Part shown: piece by piece, positions 25,173 to 37,329 of the stretch
Numbering within the stretch: the stretch's first letter is position 1
How the letters are laid out: the number at the start of each line of letters is the position of its first letter
From: Andrena cerasifolii
Lineage: Eukaryota > Arthropoda > Insecta > Hymenoptera > Andrenidae
Direction: 5' to 3'
NCBI RefSeq assembly: GCF_050908995.1
Contig: NC_135126.1
Location: forward strand, 2,604,001-2,668,000
Length of the DNA: 64,000 bases
The notes under the pieces: generated by a model
Seen by the model: only the letters and a program-made list of their open reading frames with translations
The model's database searches: none
What the model was told of the DNA's origin: nothing
Program-made: the position numbers and the translations under genes

Positions 25173-26391
25173 AGTGAATCTTTGACCAAACTGTGCATTA
25201 CGAGCATCGTTTTATTCTTAACAATAATTTCGATTGAACGCAAATCTCGCAGCGCAGCGCGGCAATCGATGAAGCCCTAGCTCTCCAACCTCAGGTCGCA
25301 GGAACTACTTGCAGTGCAAATAACTTCTCGAATGTTGCGGGAGCGGTCGCAGCAAAACCAGCTCGTAGTTTGGATTTTGCAAACGTGGCTGAGATAACGA
25401 GGCACAACTGTACTTTGCAATTAGCTTAGCGATGGACACAGAGTGAATTACGGCCCTCTCTTTTGAGCTGTCGCCAGAAACTGAATTACGGCGCGCGAGC
25501 GGCTGGCCACCCCTTCGGCGATCCTAAATTTTTCAGCCATCTCGAACGATGGGAAACTGATGTTTCCTTCCTTTTTTTCTTCCGGGCGCACAGAGAATTA
25601 TTCATCCCCCCCCTCCCCCCCCCACCCCCGGCGCGGAACGCTCAGGAATACGCGACTGATTGTCCTTTGGAATTAATACCCGCGGGGTTCATGCGAAATT
25701 CCATGAATTCTTTAGTACCTTCACATCAGAGAGCTTCTATATATCCGTGCATCGCCCGCCTCCTCGGTAGTTCGAGGGAAGGAAATTTGAATTTTGGGTC
25801 ATACGCGTAGCATGCATAACAAACTTTCCAGCCGAGGGAAAAAATCAGCAGAAACTCTGCGCCACTTTGTCCTTCGATTGACGTGCCATGCTCGTGGCAA
25901 GGGTGCTTGTTGTCTTTCAATTTGAGTCGTGTGATACGATGCGGCGACAGGGGGGAGTAACGAGCGTGTCAGTTGGAAACGTGCAGAGGAATTATGTTTA
26001 AGCAGAATGTATGGAATTATAAGTTATAGTAGTTTGAGGAGTTTGATGATGAAAGAATGATTGAACTACATACAAAGTATTTAATAATAAAATTGTTTCG
26101 GTGATTATGAAAGTGGTGTAGTAAAAAAAAAAATTGAGATTTCTCTTATTTTATGTTTATTCATTTATATCTCAATATTGTGAAAGAATTGTTGCAAAAT
26201 AGCTGTCAAGTAAGCAATGATATGATAGTGTCACTTTCATAATGAGCCGTGACAGTTTCGATGGTGGTGTAAGTTATTTGTTCTGTGTAAGTAATTTCTG
26301 AGGAAGGAGGTAATTATGTATCTTTGTAGTATGTATTGACCTCAGATGTGGAGCATGAAAAGAAGAAAATAAAGGAAACGCGAAATATACT
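25173..26391. other. nothing recognised apart from the poly-C tract
   Basis: The 115-codon frame at 25463-25810 reads through the C tract as a proline run and is not supported. Confidence 0.5.
25605..25629 (+). repeat. poly-C tract
   Basis: Twenty-five bases with only one T and one A interrupting C. A likely sequencing or assembly weak point. Confidence 0.85.
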
Positions 26392-27001
26392 TAGGGTGAC
26401 TGTACCTAATATCGCCCAGGTTCCTAATATCGCCCATCGTTATATCTCGCAAAGTAAGCACTAAAATTGATCGGTTCTGTACTGAATTAGTACCTAACCA
26501 TATGTAGGAAGACATACTGTAATTGCAGCGGCATGTGATCAACAATTACAGGAAGGGAAATATTTTAGTGAATAATAGTATAAAAATTTATTGGACCGCC
26601 GCAATTTTGCATCACATTCGGAGAAGGTAAGTTTAATAATTCTGCGAATGCAAGAATATCCACTAGAAATATCTAATTAATGATGTACTTAAGAAGTGAA
26701 ATCGATTCAAATTTTCTTAATGAAAATAGCGTTGATCTTTTAGCAGTATGCGTGTTCTCAATACCGGGGAACAATGGTTTCGATGTAATGTTTGTTACAA
26801 GAGGGGTCACGAAATTTGCGGAGCAACCGAAATCAATTTTATTTGTCCAATAAGTACATCCGAACATAAAAAATTAGTAAAAAAGATTAGTAAAAAAAAA
26901 TTATAGAGCAAGAAATAATAAAAACACATGTGAAAATGACTTTCAAAACTCATACACATGAATTAATCAATATTTCTTGAATAGGCGATATTAAGTACAC
27001 T
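26392..27001. mobile_element. degenerate TA-type, pogo-derived element
   Basis: Starts TAGGGTGACTGTACC followed by two copies of CCTAATATCGCCCA (26405, 26423); the inverse GGCGATATTAAGTACA closes it at 26984-26999, after which the expected ACCCTA is replaced by T-rich DNA. It contains a zinc-finger coding relic (26736-26852). Confidence 0.65.
26736..26852 (+). pseudogene. relic of pogo-type transposase C-terminal zinc finger
   Basis: A plus-strand frame reads ...VLNTGEQWFRCNVCYKRGHE, then ICGATEINFICPI. The spacing W-x2-C-x2-C, H-E-x-C-x-G and F-x-C is that of the PHD-like finger found at the C-terminus of many insect pogo-family transposases. The frame is closed by TGA just upstream, the last Cys is lost, and there is no DDE domain. 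A minus-strand frame here is its shadow. Confidence 0.6.
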
Positions 27002-27800
27002 TTTTTCAGACCCGGATTTTTGCATGTTTTACTTTTTTTAATTCCTAATTAAAAAATTTTAAGTTTCAACGATTCTAACTATGCTACATGAAAGATGAAT
27101 AATTTATCTTTACATTGAAACGAATTGCATGCAAATATATCAATTATTATTCAACTGAAGTAACCAAGTCCGGACATTGTTACCGAAATCGCAGGTGTTT
27201 AAAAATTGATATTTGATTTTTTCGACTTTTCTTGAACTAGAACAAGGGGGGGGGTTGTATTGAAACTATTGATATAATTCTGCTACGGGCGATAACTACA
27301 CTCATATAGATTAAAAAGATCTTTGGTACTTTCATTTCAAATGACTAGGACAGCTGCAATTCGTGCGCCCAATGGGGGCCGGTGTTTGATGACATGGCCT
27401 GTGCTTCAGCGTGTAACTTGTACAATGTTCAATATAATGCACTGCAAAAATTTGTGTTGATAGTTCAAACTCTACTAAATATGTGTGCAAAACCCCTGCC
27501 TTGCAGATGCGATAGGTTTCTCAGAATTAATTTCCAAATATCACATTCAAAAACGAGTGTCTAAACGATAATATCCCTTTAAATTCTGAAGATCGAAAAA
27601 CTACATTTGAGCACTTTTGGAACTTGGGAGACATTCAAAGGTTTAAAACACACATTTTCGTAGAAGTAACTCCTAAATTTGTACTATGATAAATAAGCTT
27701 GACATTAGAAGAACATATTTTTTGCGAATCGTCTTCTTCAATAATGGGAAAATATTTTAATACTTCCAAACGCAACAATCTAAATATCTCAAAACAAAAA

Positions 27801-27863
27801 TAAAGGGCTTACACCACTTTCATACACACCCGCGCAATTGCTTATGCACCTAAGCCCTTTAGA
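27801..27863. repeat. short inverted repeat TAAAGGGCTTA / TAAGCCCTTTA
   Basis: Eleven bases at 27804 are inverted at the right, with about 38 bp between. Possibly remnant transposon ends. Confidence 0.45.
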
Positions 27864-28213
27864 CTGTTACAAGTGAAAATAAATTACTAGGGACACCTTG
27901 GTGTCGCGTTTAAGATTTAAGAATTGAGAAAGGTGGATTGAATAACGTTATTAACGAGGTACATAGATTTATAACGATGCTGACAAAGGATATTGATGTT
28001 TTGCACTTTTTTTAACTTGTGAAGTTCACAGGTGTTTCTGTTAAATTTAATGTTGTTTTGAACACATTGAGCCTGCATGATTTAGGATTAATTAAAATGC
28101 GAAAAATTGAGGAAAATTTCTAGAGAGAGACATTTGTTGTCAAATAAAAATCTGACTGTACATTTTACAACGAAAGTATACAGTTTGGTAACATAGAATA
28201 TGTATCATAGAAG

Positions 28214-28237
28214 AGTAAATAAATAAATAAATTAAAT
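28214..28237. repeat. (TAAA)n microsatellite
   Basis: Six near-perfect TAAA units. Confidence 0.8.
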
Positions 28238-30498
28238 ACTTGCTTTACATATTCAGTACATCACAGAAATTATAAAACTTCGTAGTATAACTACCTTACT
28301 ACACAAACTATACTGAATTTATAAAAAATCCTACATTTCATAACAAAATTTAAAAAAACCCCGAAACTCGTGTTTTCAAATCTCCCAATTCTCATTTGAA
28401 TATCCACGTGGACCCAATTGATAACTGCGAGACACGATCAGCTGTGTGATAAAGTTCAGAACCTGTCACCCCAATCTCACGAGCCCGTTGCCGAAAGCTT
28501 GCTGCAAAAGGAGTTAATGAAACATCCTGTCTATTTCAGGTAAGAAAGCCCTCGCCATAAGAGTGTCCCTACTATCTCCATTATCTTGCTAATGGAGCGT
28601 AAGCGTCCATAAATTTCAAGCTGGAGGGTTGCAAAAAGTTTGACAAATTTCACGTGGAAACCCACCACCAATCTTATCGATGACAAAAGCCGGACGGCGG
28701 GATTATGCGGCGCTTTAAGAACGGAAGCGAAAGACGAGGCCGAAAGATATCGGAGGGATCTGTCTATCTCGCGCGTATCTGGTCAAGAATTGGTCGCTTG
28801 TAAAGTATGATATCACTTTCGATAATAGAATATTGATTTCCAATTAATCTCAAGAGGATGAGCCATTGAATTTTAAACCGGGTTCACTTCAACGTCTATT
28901 ATAATACGTGCGCGATGTATATGGGCTGCAACCTAGTTGCAAAAGCAGAAATCTCGATGGGATGGAAACTCTCAAGTCTTAAGCGAAAAGAATCGAGGGA
29001 ACTTAAATAATGCAGCTTTCGAGCACGATATCATACCATTTCTACAAATTTTCGTGCAATGCACTTTGGGACTTGAAAGTTTACACTCTAACGGAATGAA
29101 TGCTGTGGATTTCATTATTATTTTATCGAACTTATCGATACAGGGAACGTACGTACGATGAAAATAAAAATGGCACGCGCACTTGCGGAATTTAGACACT
29201 CCTAAGGTGGATGTTTGAATTAAGTTCACTGGCTGATTGAAACTTTTTGCAAATGAAAGATTTTCTTGGTCTCCGGTCGTAGAGTACCCTGTCAATCGCA
29301 TTGGTTCCTCGTCGAGGCAGAATCATCTCATTGGAAACGCGTTCCCCCGCCATGCCAGACGAGCTGTTCAACTTAAAATTATATCACGCTCTTTCAGTTA
29401 CTTTTTCGCTTCTCAAACGGGCGTTCACGAAGTCGTTAACTGAATTCTCGCAAACTTCCTCCGGCTCTTTGAGCGATGTGCAAACGCAAGAGCGTTTTCT
29501 CTGTTTCTGTAAGGAACTCGCCGCTTACCGAGAGCTTCAAACGAATAACGTGACGCAGAAATATCGGTTCTAAGGCAGCGATTCAATATGCACTCCGTAA
29601 ACTCCGCAGTCCCTGATCGGTCTATGCCTCGCCAAAGAGGCGGCGTGTCGTTTTCACCTTCAGCTGGAGGAACTTTTGGAAATAAGAGTAAAAGCACACG
29701 CGCAAGGAAAGTGATACGGAGGAACACAAACAGTTCTTTTGTGGAGTGCATACTCGCAGATGAATGACAATAATTTCGAGTCAGTAGTGCTCGAAGAAAG
29801 CAATGAGGTTCAAACATAAATAGCTCGTGGTAATAGCAGACAAGTTATGATATTACGAGTAAAAGAAGAAATTTATATTTTAGTCAAATCAGCTGTGTGA
29901 AAATCCAATTCTCCGACTTTAAACTACGATCTTTTCGTGCGATTGGACTATCAGAAGATTGGATTAAATTAAAGACTGTAAAATTAAAAATCTGTTTACA
30001 AATAATTTACCGAATTTAAAGTAAATGTATTTAAGCATCACGATCTTATCATCCATTCCACTTGATATCCCAAGTCTCTAATTTGTGGAACTTGTATAGA
30101 ATATATCAGTTTATTTCGGACACCTACAGTTCGTGTCATTTTAACGTTCTAAACTTCCCACGCTCTAGGTATTACCATCCCCTGCGTAGAGTGATTCCAG
30201 AAACTAGGCCGAGCTATAGTTATTTTCTACTCGAGGATAGTAAAAATCGTTAAAGGAAAATATTGCGCTCGTTTAGGAACTTCGATCATTCTACGACCAC
30301 GGTGTCACAATTTTCTTCGTTTGCCTCTAGCGATTATTTCTATCGTCCCTTGACAAACAGCTACGCGTACTCGGCTCAGGTTCAGAATCACCCTCGATTT
30401 TGCAAGCCAATCGGCTTCGCCTCATCTGCATTCGCCCTCGAATATTACGCGACCCAGACAGTCATTTTAAGGGCGAGGAAAGAAGTATCGAAACTTAC

Positions 30499-30635
30499 CT
30501 TGTCTTCCATGTCGGTGGCGACGTTCTCGATGGCGCTCTCCGCCGATTTCGCCGCCATGGTCACAGCTTGCTCGGCCCTCGACATGTGGCTGCGGGTGGT
30601 TACCTCGATTTTCGTCGCCGCCGCCTTGCAAAGCT
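30499..30635 (-). CDS. igl: internal exon with degenerate IQ-like motif, same gene
   Basis: Minus-strand exon of 137 nt. The acceptor is a strong pyrimidine tract (eight T, then CTCTCTGACGTTGACAG, ending 30636) and the donor is AAG-GTAAGT (30498). It enters in phase 1 and leaves in phase 0. Joined to 44623 the split codon is G plus AG, giving ADDM-ELCKAAATKIEVTTRSH. This looks like a decayed second IQ motif: compare KAATKIQASFRGH of the GAP-43 type, with Q changed to E and RG changed to RS but the two basic positions kept. It continues MSRAEQAVTMAAKSAESA and ends NVATDMEDK, an Ala-rich predicted helix. Igloo is known for several IQ motifs, which fits. About 14 kb of intron separates it from the preceding exon. 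The next exon, which must start in phase 0, was not identified, so the C-terminus is unknown. Opposite-strand frames here are shadows. Confidence 0.8.
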
Positions 30636-31002
30636 CTGTCAACGTCAGAGAGAAAAAAAAGGTGCTCTTAAGTTGATGCCGACAGACGAGCTGGGGGATC
30701 GATACGCTGCCTCCCTGTCAAGCCAGGGAAACAGGATTGGAAGTTCAAAGCTTCTCAGAGTGACAGCCTCGGGATCTTCTTCAACGTGGAATTGACTGGG
30801 ATTTGAAAAGCTATCTTTGGATCGGAACTCCATTTTAAGATTTACCCATTGTTTCGATACACGGTGTCACGGAAAAAAGGAGGAATTCTATGTTACAGAG
30901 GACTTGAATTTAGGACTTGATTTATCGTGCAATTTTAAACTTTGGTTTACTTGAAGTATTCTGCAAGTTCTCTGAAATAATATAGATTTAACGAAATGTA
31001 AT

Positions 31003-31231
31003 TAGGGTAGATGTCCCATTTAGTCAGTGTCCCTATTACTGCCTCTGTATTTATTTCACTTAAAAAAAAAAACGTAACGTATAAAGAATGTACTATCATA
31101 ATAATAAGAACAGTCCCAATTTTATGATAAATTCTTTTTTACACTATATTTTATACGTTGCGTGTTTATTAAGTAAAATAAATGAAGTGGTAGTAATAGG
31201 GACGCTGGCAGTAATTGGGACATTTACCCTA
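31003..31231. mobile_element. short TA-flanked hairpin element, 229 bp
   Basis: TAGGGTAGATGTCCCATTTA is inverted imperfectly as GGGACATTTACCCTA, and both arms carry GTCCCTATTACTGCC-type phrases. The middle also pairs (AACGTAACGTATAAAG and its inverse). Flanked only by TA. Confidence 0.75.
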
Positions 31232-31318
31232 TGTTGAATAATAACAGCCATCTTCTAACGCTTAGATTTTATGCGCCTTAAAAATATTTAAACATTCTAT
31301 ATTAATTAGAAGTTATAA

Positions 31319-32238
31319 TAGGGGTGAGCGGGGACAAACGTAACGGCGTCATGAAAGTAACACGCCTTCTCCCGCCTTCCACAAAAGTTTCCAAAACGTT
31401 TGCTTTACATAGTTACGCGTGTTTAGTGTTTCTTTTGCTTCGCGGAGTTACGCTGAGCAATAGGACGATTCGTATACCGTGGGCAAGCTGATTTCGTTAT
31501 TTCGATCATTCAGTAAGTGTCTCCTCTGTTGTTTTTTTTTTTATAATATTCATAGTGAAACTATAGACATTGATGCAATTATTTGTTAGAGCGTTCTTAG
31601 ATAATGTCTTTATAAGTTCCTGTATTTGATTTCAATAAGTCTTGTACAGTTTGTACGTTGTAACAGTTCTATGCTGAAAAACATGGCTGGGGACAAAAGT
31701 AACACGTCACTACGGAGACGAAAGTAACATGTTTCTATTAGTTCAAAGCTGCCTCCTTATATCCCAAAAGGTTGACTTCAATATTAACAATAATTTTTTA
31801 AAAAAAAATCATAAATATTAGTTACTTTTGGGGCCGTTACACGAGATTCCATATTAAATCGAATACACAGTATCAAATAAATGTTTGAAGCTGGTTATGC
31901 TTTTTTATCGTTAAGTACCTACTTAAAATATGTTTATTTAAATGTTTGTTTCTATCGTTTCTAATAATAAATAATCCTATTTTGCTTTGGAAGAAGTGTT
32001 TCTGCTTAATTCTCCTCAAAATAATTAGTATTACTTTACATGCAGGACAAAAGTAACAATGACAGTCACTGAGGAAAATTGCCATAACTCTTTGACTACT
32101 TATCATGGAAGGCTGAATTTGTGGTCGAAGGATAGACCAAGAAACACACTATCTTAAGGCATAATTTTCGTTTTTATATCTGTAAGAGGTAATTGGCAGC
32201 TAGGCCAAATGTAAAAAGTGTGTCCCAGCTCTCCCCTA
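31319..32238. mobile_element. TA-flanked element with GGGACAAAAGTAAC phrases
   Basis: Starts TA-GGGGTGAGCGGGGACAAACG and ends TGTCCCAGCTCTCCCC-TA. GACAAAAGTAAC-like phrases recur near 31333, 31690, 31717 and 32045, and inverted as GTTACTTTTGGGGCC near 31821. No coding recognised. Confidence 0.75.
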
Positions 32239-33553
32239 CTTTTTAACTCCATAACATCCGACAGAAAACGCGGTAACCCAACTTTCCACCGACCACCGTG
32301 CGTGCGTTTGCATTTTTCTAATTAGCAAAAGCCCCCTGTCCTTTCCTTTTTTTAATAGACACCAGGAAGCTCGCGTAACTTTGGAATGGGTTCGCGGCGA
32401 ATGGTGTTCACGCGTACAGAGGGTCATCAATTTCAACGCGAACTTGTCAGTCAGAAATCGAGTTAGCTATCGTTGATTTCGTTGAACCGCGGCCACCTAA
32501 CTCGGACCACTTTTAAAAAAGCAATGGCTGACCTAGTTCTGAGGATGAGCTCCAAATTCGGCTCCGTCCGATACGAGCAGAGTTGATTTATATGATTAAT
32601 TAAGTTTCGTACCAAAGCACTGGAATACAAGAGCCGCAGCTAAACTCCTTTGTAATTAGTGCTGTGCTAAAATTACGCGTGCACATTTTATTACACCTGG
32701 TGCATAGGAAAAGAAAATATTTCACCTGAGAGTGTCGTTGCGAATGTTGCCCGTGGCCAACTGTGCACGCGTTTTAATCTGTCAGCTGTTACGTACTTAT
32801 CTATCCAAGAAAAATAAGCGCGAAGTGGAAATCAGATGTTGGACGCGGTTTAGTAACTCGTATTGTGCGTTGAAAGTAATTCATTGCTAGGGAAACTGTG
32901 GCGAATACGTGTCATATGTGTCGCGGTTAAATTAATTCGTTAGATGTTACAAAGTATTGTATAATATGCTGTGTTATTTATAACCGTGTCCGCGCGAATG
33001 CCTCCGATCTTTCATTGAAATTAAAATGGGAGTAGCCTATAAATTTCGAGATAAGCTTCCTCGGTAGAGTTACGGTAGGGTTAACTTCATCCCCTCGTAA
33101 GTCCCTTCATCTACTTTGGGAGGGCACTATCTAACCTACTAACCTCAGAGGAACATTATTTCTGGACTTTTATTTGCAACCTGAACGTCCAGTCAGAATT
33201 TAAACATATCTCCGTGATAATAAGTTAATCGTATAATAATATAATCGTCTGTACTTTGAAATGTTTAAAGTTGACACTAAAATAGTGACGATTGCGATTA
33301 CAGTCACGGTACATGAAATTACAGAAGTTTTACTTGTGATCCTCTTCGTTGAAATTTGTATAAGATTTTTGGTTGCAATTGTAATTAAAATTTCTTTGAA
33401 TTTGTGTGACTGGAAATTGAAATTCGCCTACGATTTTCTAGTATGGTTGATATGATGATTCTAATTCAGACTAATTATTAGTCTCCTTGGTTCATTCAAT
33501 TTTAAATCTACACAGACCTTAAAAGTGTAAAGGTCTCAATCAGACATTTATAA
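32239..33553. other. intronic, nothing recognised
   Basis: Within the 14-kb intron between the two exons called with confidence. No repeats noticed. Confidence 0.5.
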
Positions 33554-34025
33554 TAGGGTAACTTGGGGTAATATGCCACCGCAGGTAATATGCCACTTCT
33601 CAATAATTTTTTAAATAACGCACAGATGCCGTTACCATTTGCACTAATTCCGTTCAATTTAGTGTCACTGCTAAGACGACAATAGACTTTGGCTTTTACC
33701 TTCTTTTATTTTCAGTAAATTCTGGTAACTTATAAAAGTATCGTCTTGATCTAATTTCACACTGTAACTAGAATGCAGATTATACATTTGTCTGAAGAGT
33801 TTTACAAAAAATCAATAGATTATGACAAAGTGGACTAACAAACGAATTTTACAACCTCTCGCACATCCGTTAACACCATGTACTTTGTGCAGAGATCTTC
33901 AATCCTTCCTTTTATGAGCGTGTGGAGCAATATGCCACATGTTTGTCGGTATAATATGCCAGAAACTAATATTTTTATAACTCTTTCTATTTAATGCCAT
34001 CGAGTTGTTTTTTCGTATTAGAACC

Positions 34026-34127
34026 ATGCCTAAGAACTATGCACGAACTTCAAACCGTGCTGTTTGGTCAGACGAAAGTTTAAAGAAAGCCATTCGAATG
34101 ATGAAGGAGGCTCGTACTACAATATAG
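34026..34127 (+). pseudogene. relic of pogo-type transposase N-terminus
   Basis: From ATG at 34026 the frame reads MPKNYARTSNRAVWSDESL, then KKAIRMMKEARTTI before TAG. MP-[RK]-N-Y, a basic stretch, W-S-[ED]-E-x-[ML] and a Lys/Ile helix are the usual start of the CENP-B/Psq-type helix-turn-helix in insect pogo transposases. The rest of the DNA-binding domain and the DDE domain are missing. Confidence 0.7.
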
Positions 34128-34180
34128 AACAAATTTTGAGAATGTGGATATTTTTTATGACAATTCGACTGATGCAGAAA

Positions 34181-34317
34181 ATGTGCAACTACTGTGCAAT
34201 ATGTGAACTATATTATTACGACAAAAGAGGACCTAAATGTGACTGGGTAAATCTACTTGTTGCAAAAAATGGGTCCATGAAGACTGCGTAGAGATTGTGG
34301 ACTGTTTAGTTTGTTAG
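34181..34317 (+). pseudogene. relic of pogo-type transposase C-terminal zinc finger
   Basis: One frame reads CNYCAICELYYYDKRGPKCD. After one frameshift near the tract encoding W-V-N the next frame continues STCCKKWVHEDCVE and IVDCLVC, then TAG. Cys pairs, W-x-H-x2-C and a final C-x2-C match the PHD-like tail of insect pogo transposases, lying only about 55 bp after the N-terminal relic. Confidence 0.68.
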
Positions 34318-34683
34318 AAATAGCTTTTTTCTCAAATATATTTTACGTTTCATTGAGTTGAAATATTTGTTATTAGTTACTAATAGTTTGAATAGTTTAA
34401 AATATTTTTGATTCAGTGATTAGTTCGCATTTCATAGCTTGTGGCATATTACCTCAGACCTTGTGGCATATTTACCCACCACTTGGGTAATCTGTCACTT
34501 TCGAGGGCTTTTGTATTTGTACGTTTCTCATTGAACTATAAAAGTTTCATATCTTTACTTATTAGCCAATATACAGAATTACTTACACTTTCATATGGTT
34601 TTATCTATTTCCCTGTATCTACTTATACTTGCGAGATATCGCGTTTCAAAGTTAACTGTGGCACGTTACCCCGAGTTACCCTA

Positions 34684-37329
34684 TTCTATGTACTGTTTGG
34701 ACCTACTTAGGTATTTAAATCTGTGCCTCTGCTTCAGATTCCCAACAGAAATAAACACCTTTCTTGATCAACACGCAGAAACGCCGAAGATGGAAATATA
34801 AAATGAATACGAAACCACGGGTGACAGGTCAACAAGAAATAAAATCGATATTTAATTATCGGCTATCGCGCCATTAAATGGTCCGCCGTCGTCCATTTTT
34901 TCTTTCATTTCCCATCAGCGCTCGTCGACATTTCACTTTCGTCTGGAGAGGGGACAATTCGTGTGCATCGTCCGAATTTATTTCTCCCTTTTGCGTGCGA
35001 CTTCCGCTTTTCCTCACGCCAAACAAGTTATCGATTTCTCGTAACGCGGCCCATCGAATCCACAGGCGAAAATTTAACCTTCGTCAAACAACCTCAGACC
35101 CCTTATCACGAACACTTGAGAATTTAATAAATTTAACGACAAACAGAAAGTAATTCTATTCCCTTTCAAGTTCCCCCTATTTCGATTTTTTAATAAAAGT
35201 CTCTCCTGGTTTGTCGTATGAATAATCAGTATTTCCTTAGATTACCTTCGTAGAGAAATGAAATTCATTTAATGTCTTAAATTAAAAGTTAACGACCACG
35301 ATGTGGATGAAATAAAACGAAAGACAGGAACACAGTGGAGGCACTTCTCTAAGTTTAACGACGAGCAAATTGATGAAATTTTCAGTTGTATTAGCGTTCT
35401 GAGTAATGCCAATGAGACTGTACCGAAATAATACCCGGCAGCACATAATTGGCCGGTCGCTCGCGGCAAAATACGATCATCATCGTAATGGCAAATTGTG
35501 GACTGCGTAACCAGCTACATTCACGAGGAGGAATTTCTCGATAAACTCTACTGCCATCAAATCGATTCGCCATGGCCCCATTCTGTATTACTGTTACAAG
35601 TAAATGTTAATCAAGACGTCGAATTTCAGCAGAGCATCGAGGGTGCTCGAAGCATATTGTAATTTTGATTTCGATCTAGCAGCAACGTTTTTACACGTAA
35701 TGGGAAACATTGCTACATTATTCCATCGCGATTATTCCACTATTCGGAGTTATTTCCAATACTTCGACGTGAAAATTGTGCTGATTTGACGTACGTAAGT
35801 AGCTAGTAATTAATTTCTATTTTATTTAAAATTCAGTGGAAATATACGAAGTTGAATTCTCCCGAAGTTTCAGAATGTACAAAACGAATTCCTCGAGGAA
35901 ATTTGGAAATTTTCGAATCACGAACAAGGTAAACGCACCAATAAACGAACACTTAAGGCTAACGAATAAACACTTTTATAAAATTAGCAAGAAATTAAAA
36001 GAAGTCTCTAATGAATTAGTTGCTTATTTTAATAACTTATTTTACTCATTTTAATATAAAACGTCCATTCACTGGTACGCGTTCATTTACTGGTACATCC
36101 ACCCTACAATGTATTCTTCAGTTGATACTATAACTATTATAAATTCGTTCCTCGTGCTGCAATTTTTTCCCCACAGTTTCAATAATATAAACGTTCAAAA
36201 AGCTATTAAAAAAAATTGAATTTTCTGTATCAACGACTGGAATCAATTACCACCACTTGCAAGAAAACTAGATTACAAACGGTTTCGATAGTGTCTAAAT
36301 ACAGCGTCTAATGCAAAATCGATTTGATGTTTCTTCTGCGGCACAGTGTCGACCTTCTTTGCACCTGGGCTGCTAGAACTCAATTTCGACTGTGCCACGT
36401 TCAAGTCAGAAATGCCTTTTGTGGACAGACAATTACTCGCGAACAATCGTGCTTCTTGAAAATGGAATCTTCTTAACTACCGTGGCCACCTGCTATAGAC
36501 AGGCAATCGAATAAATGGCGAGTCGTAAAAGCAATCTTCGAAGCGGGACGACGTATCGTCACCATACGAGTATTGATCTGGTTCAACGTTCACCGAACGA
36601 GAACTCTTCGAGTCAGCCGTCGATTTCGAAATTCTGAAGCCAACAGCTCTCGTAACTGCAATTCGAATATGTACTCCTCGCCTGTCGATTATATTTACTT
36701 GCGCAGAAATCAAGAACTTTACGAGCACTGTTCTTCTTTTAATCAGAGTAAATCTATGCACGCGTTTCCCCGCGTTTCGGTTTTATTCCGTTTCAACCGA
36801 GGGACAGTGTCGCGGCAAGTTTTCTGCGCGGCAAAACGAGATCGAAGGAGATAGCGAAACTGCGAAAGGTTTCGACGCACGAAAATGAATTCGCCCGGTG
36901 AGCAATTGCCTCCGCGGACGCATTACAGATATGTAAACTAAATTGCCGGGCAACGACACAGATGGATCGTGTTACATCGGCGATAAAAGTTCGCTTTTGC
37001 CGGCGGTAAATTAATTCGCGCAAACTGATGGGCAAAGCGAACGATATATAACGCGATCACTTTTTTTTTTCACGTGGAACGGCGAAGCGTACACGACGGA
37101 ATAATAAATCGTTCAACGATGAGCCATCGTGAATCACTGCTTTTTGCAAAAATATTGGAATTACACACTTCAAAAGATATCGCGGGGCGATTAATCACCG
37201 AGCTATTTAAGCTTCAAAGAAACCTGCTTATGTCTAGCTGGAAACTCTTCTAACGGAACTGAGAATTATTCAGTACGAAATATTATAGGATATTCCTCGA
37301 GATTTTATCAAATATTAACGCCACTGCCG
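34684..37329. other. intronic, nothing recognised
   Basis: Same intron. The frames at 34878-35153 and 36477-36854 have no domain. 36780-37040 is CpG-rich. Confidence 0.5.

Larger units (their letters stand above)
27002..30498. other. intronic or downstream DNA of the minus-strand gene
   Basis: Lies 3' of the exon at 30499, so probably intronic. A next exon must start in phase 0, but none could be chosen. Frames at 28937-29817 lack domains. Confidence 0.45.
33554..34683. mobile_element. pogo-derived element with TA ends and repeated GGTAATATGCCAC
   Basis: Begins TA-GGGTAACTTGGGGTAATATG and ends inverted (CCCCGAGTTACCC-TA). The phrase GGTAATATGCCAC occurs at 33567 and 33584, shorter forms at 33929 and 33951, and inverted copies at 34441 and 34463. 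Two coding relics in the middle match the start and end of a pogo-type transposase with everything between deleted. TA duplication and CENP-B-type transposase agree with the pogo branch of Tc1/mariner. Confidence 0.85.

Noticed and set aside
30263..30795. Two plus-strand frames of over 130 codons
   Set aside because: They lie opposite the well-supported minus-strand exon at 30499-30635 and are its shadows.
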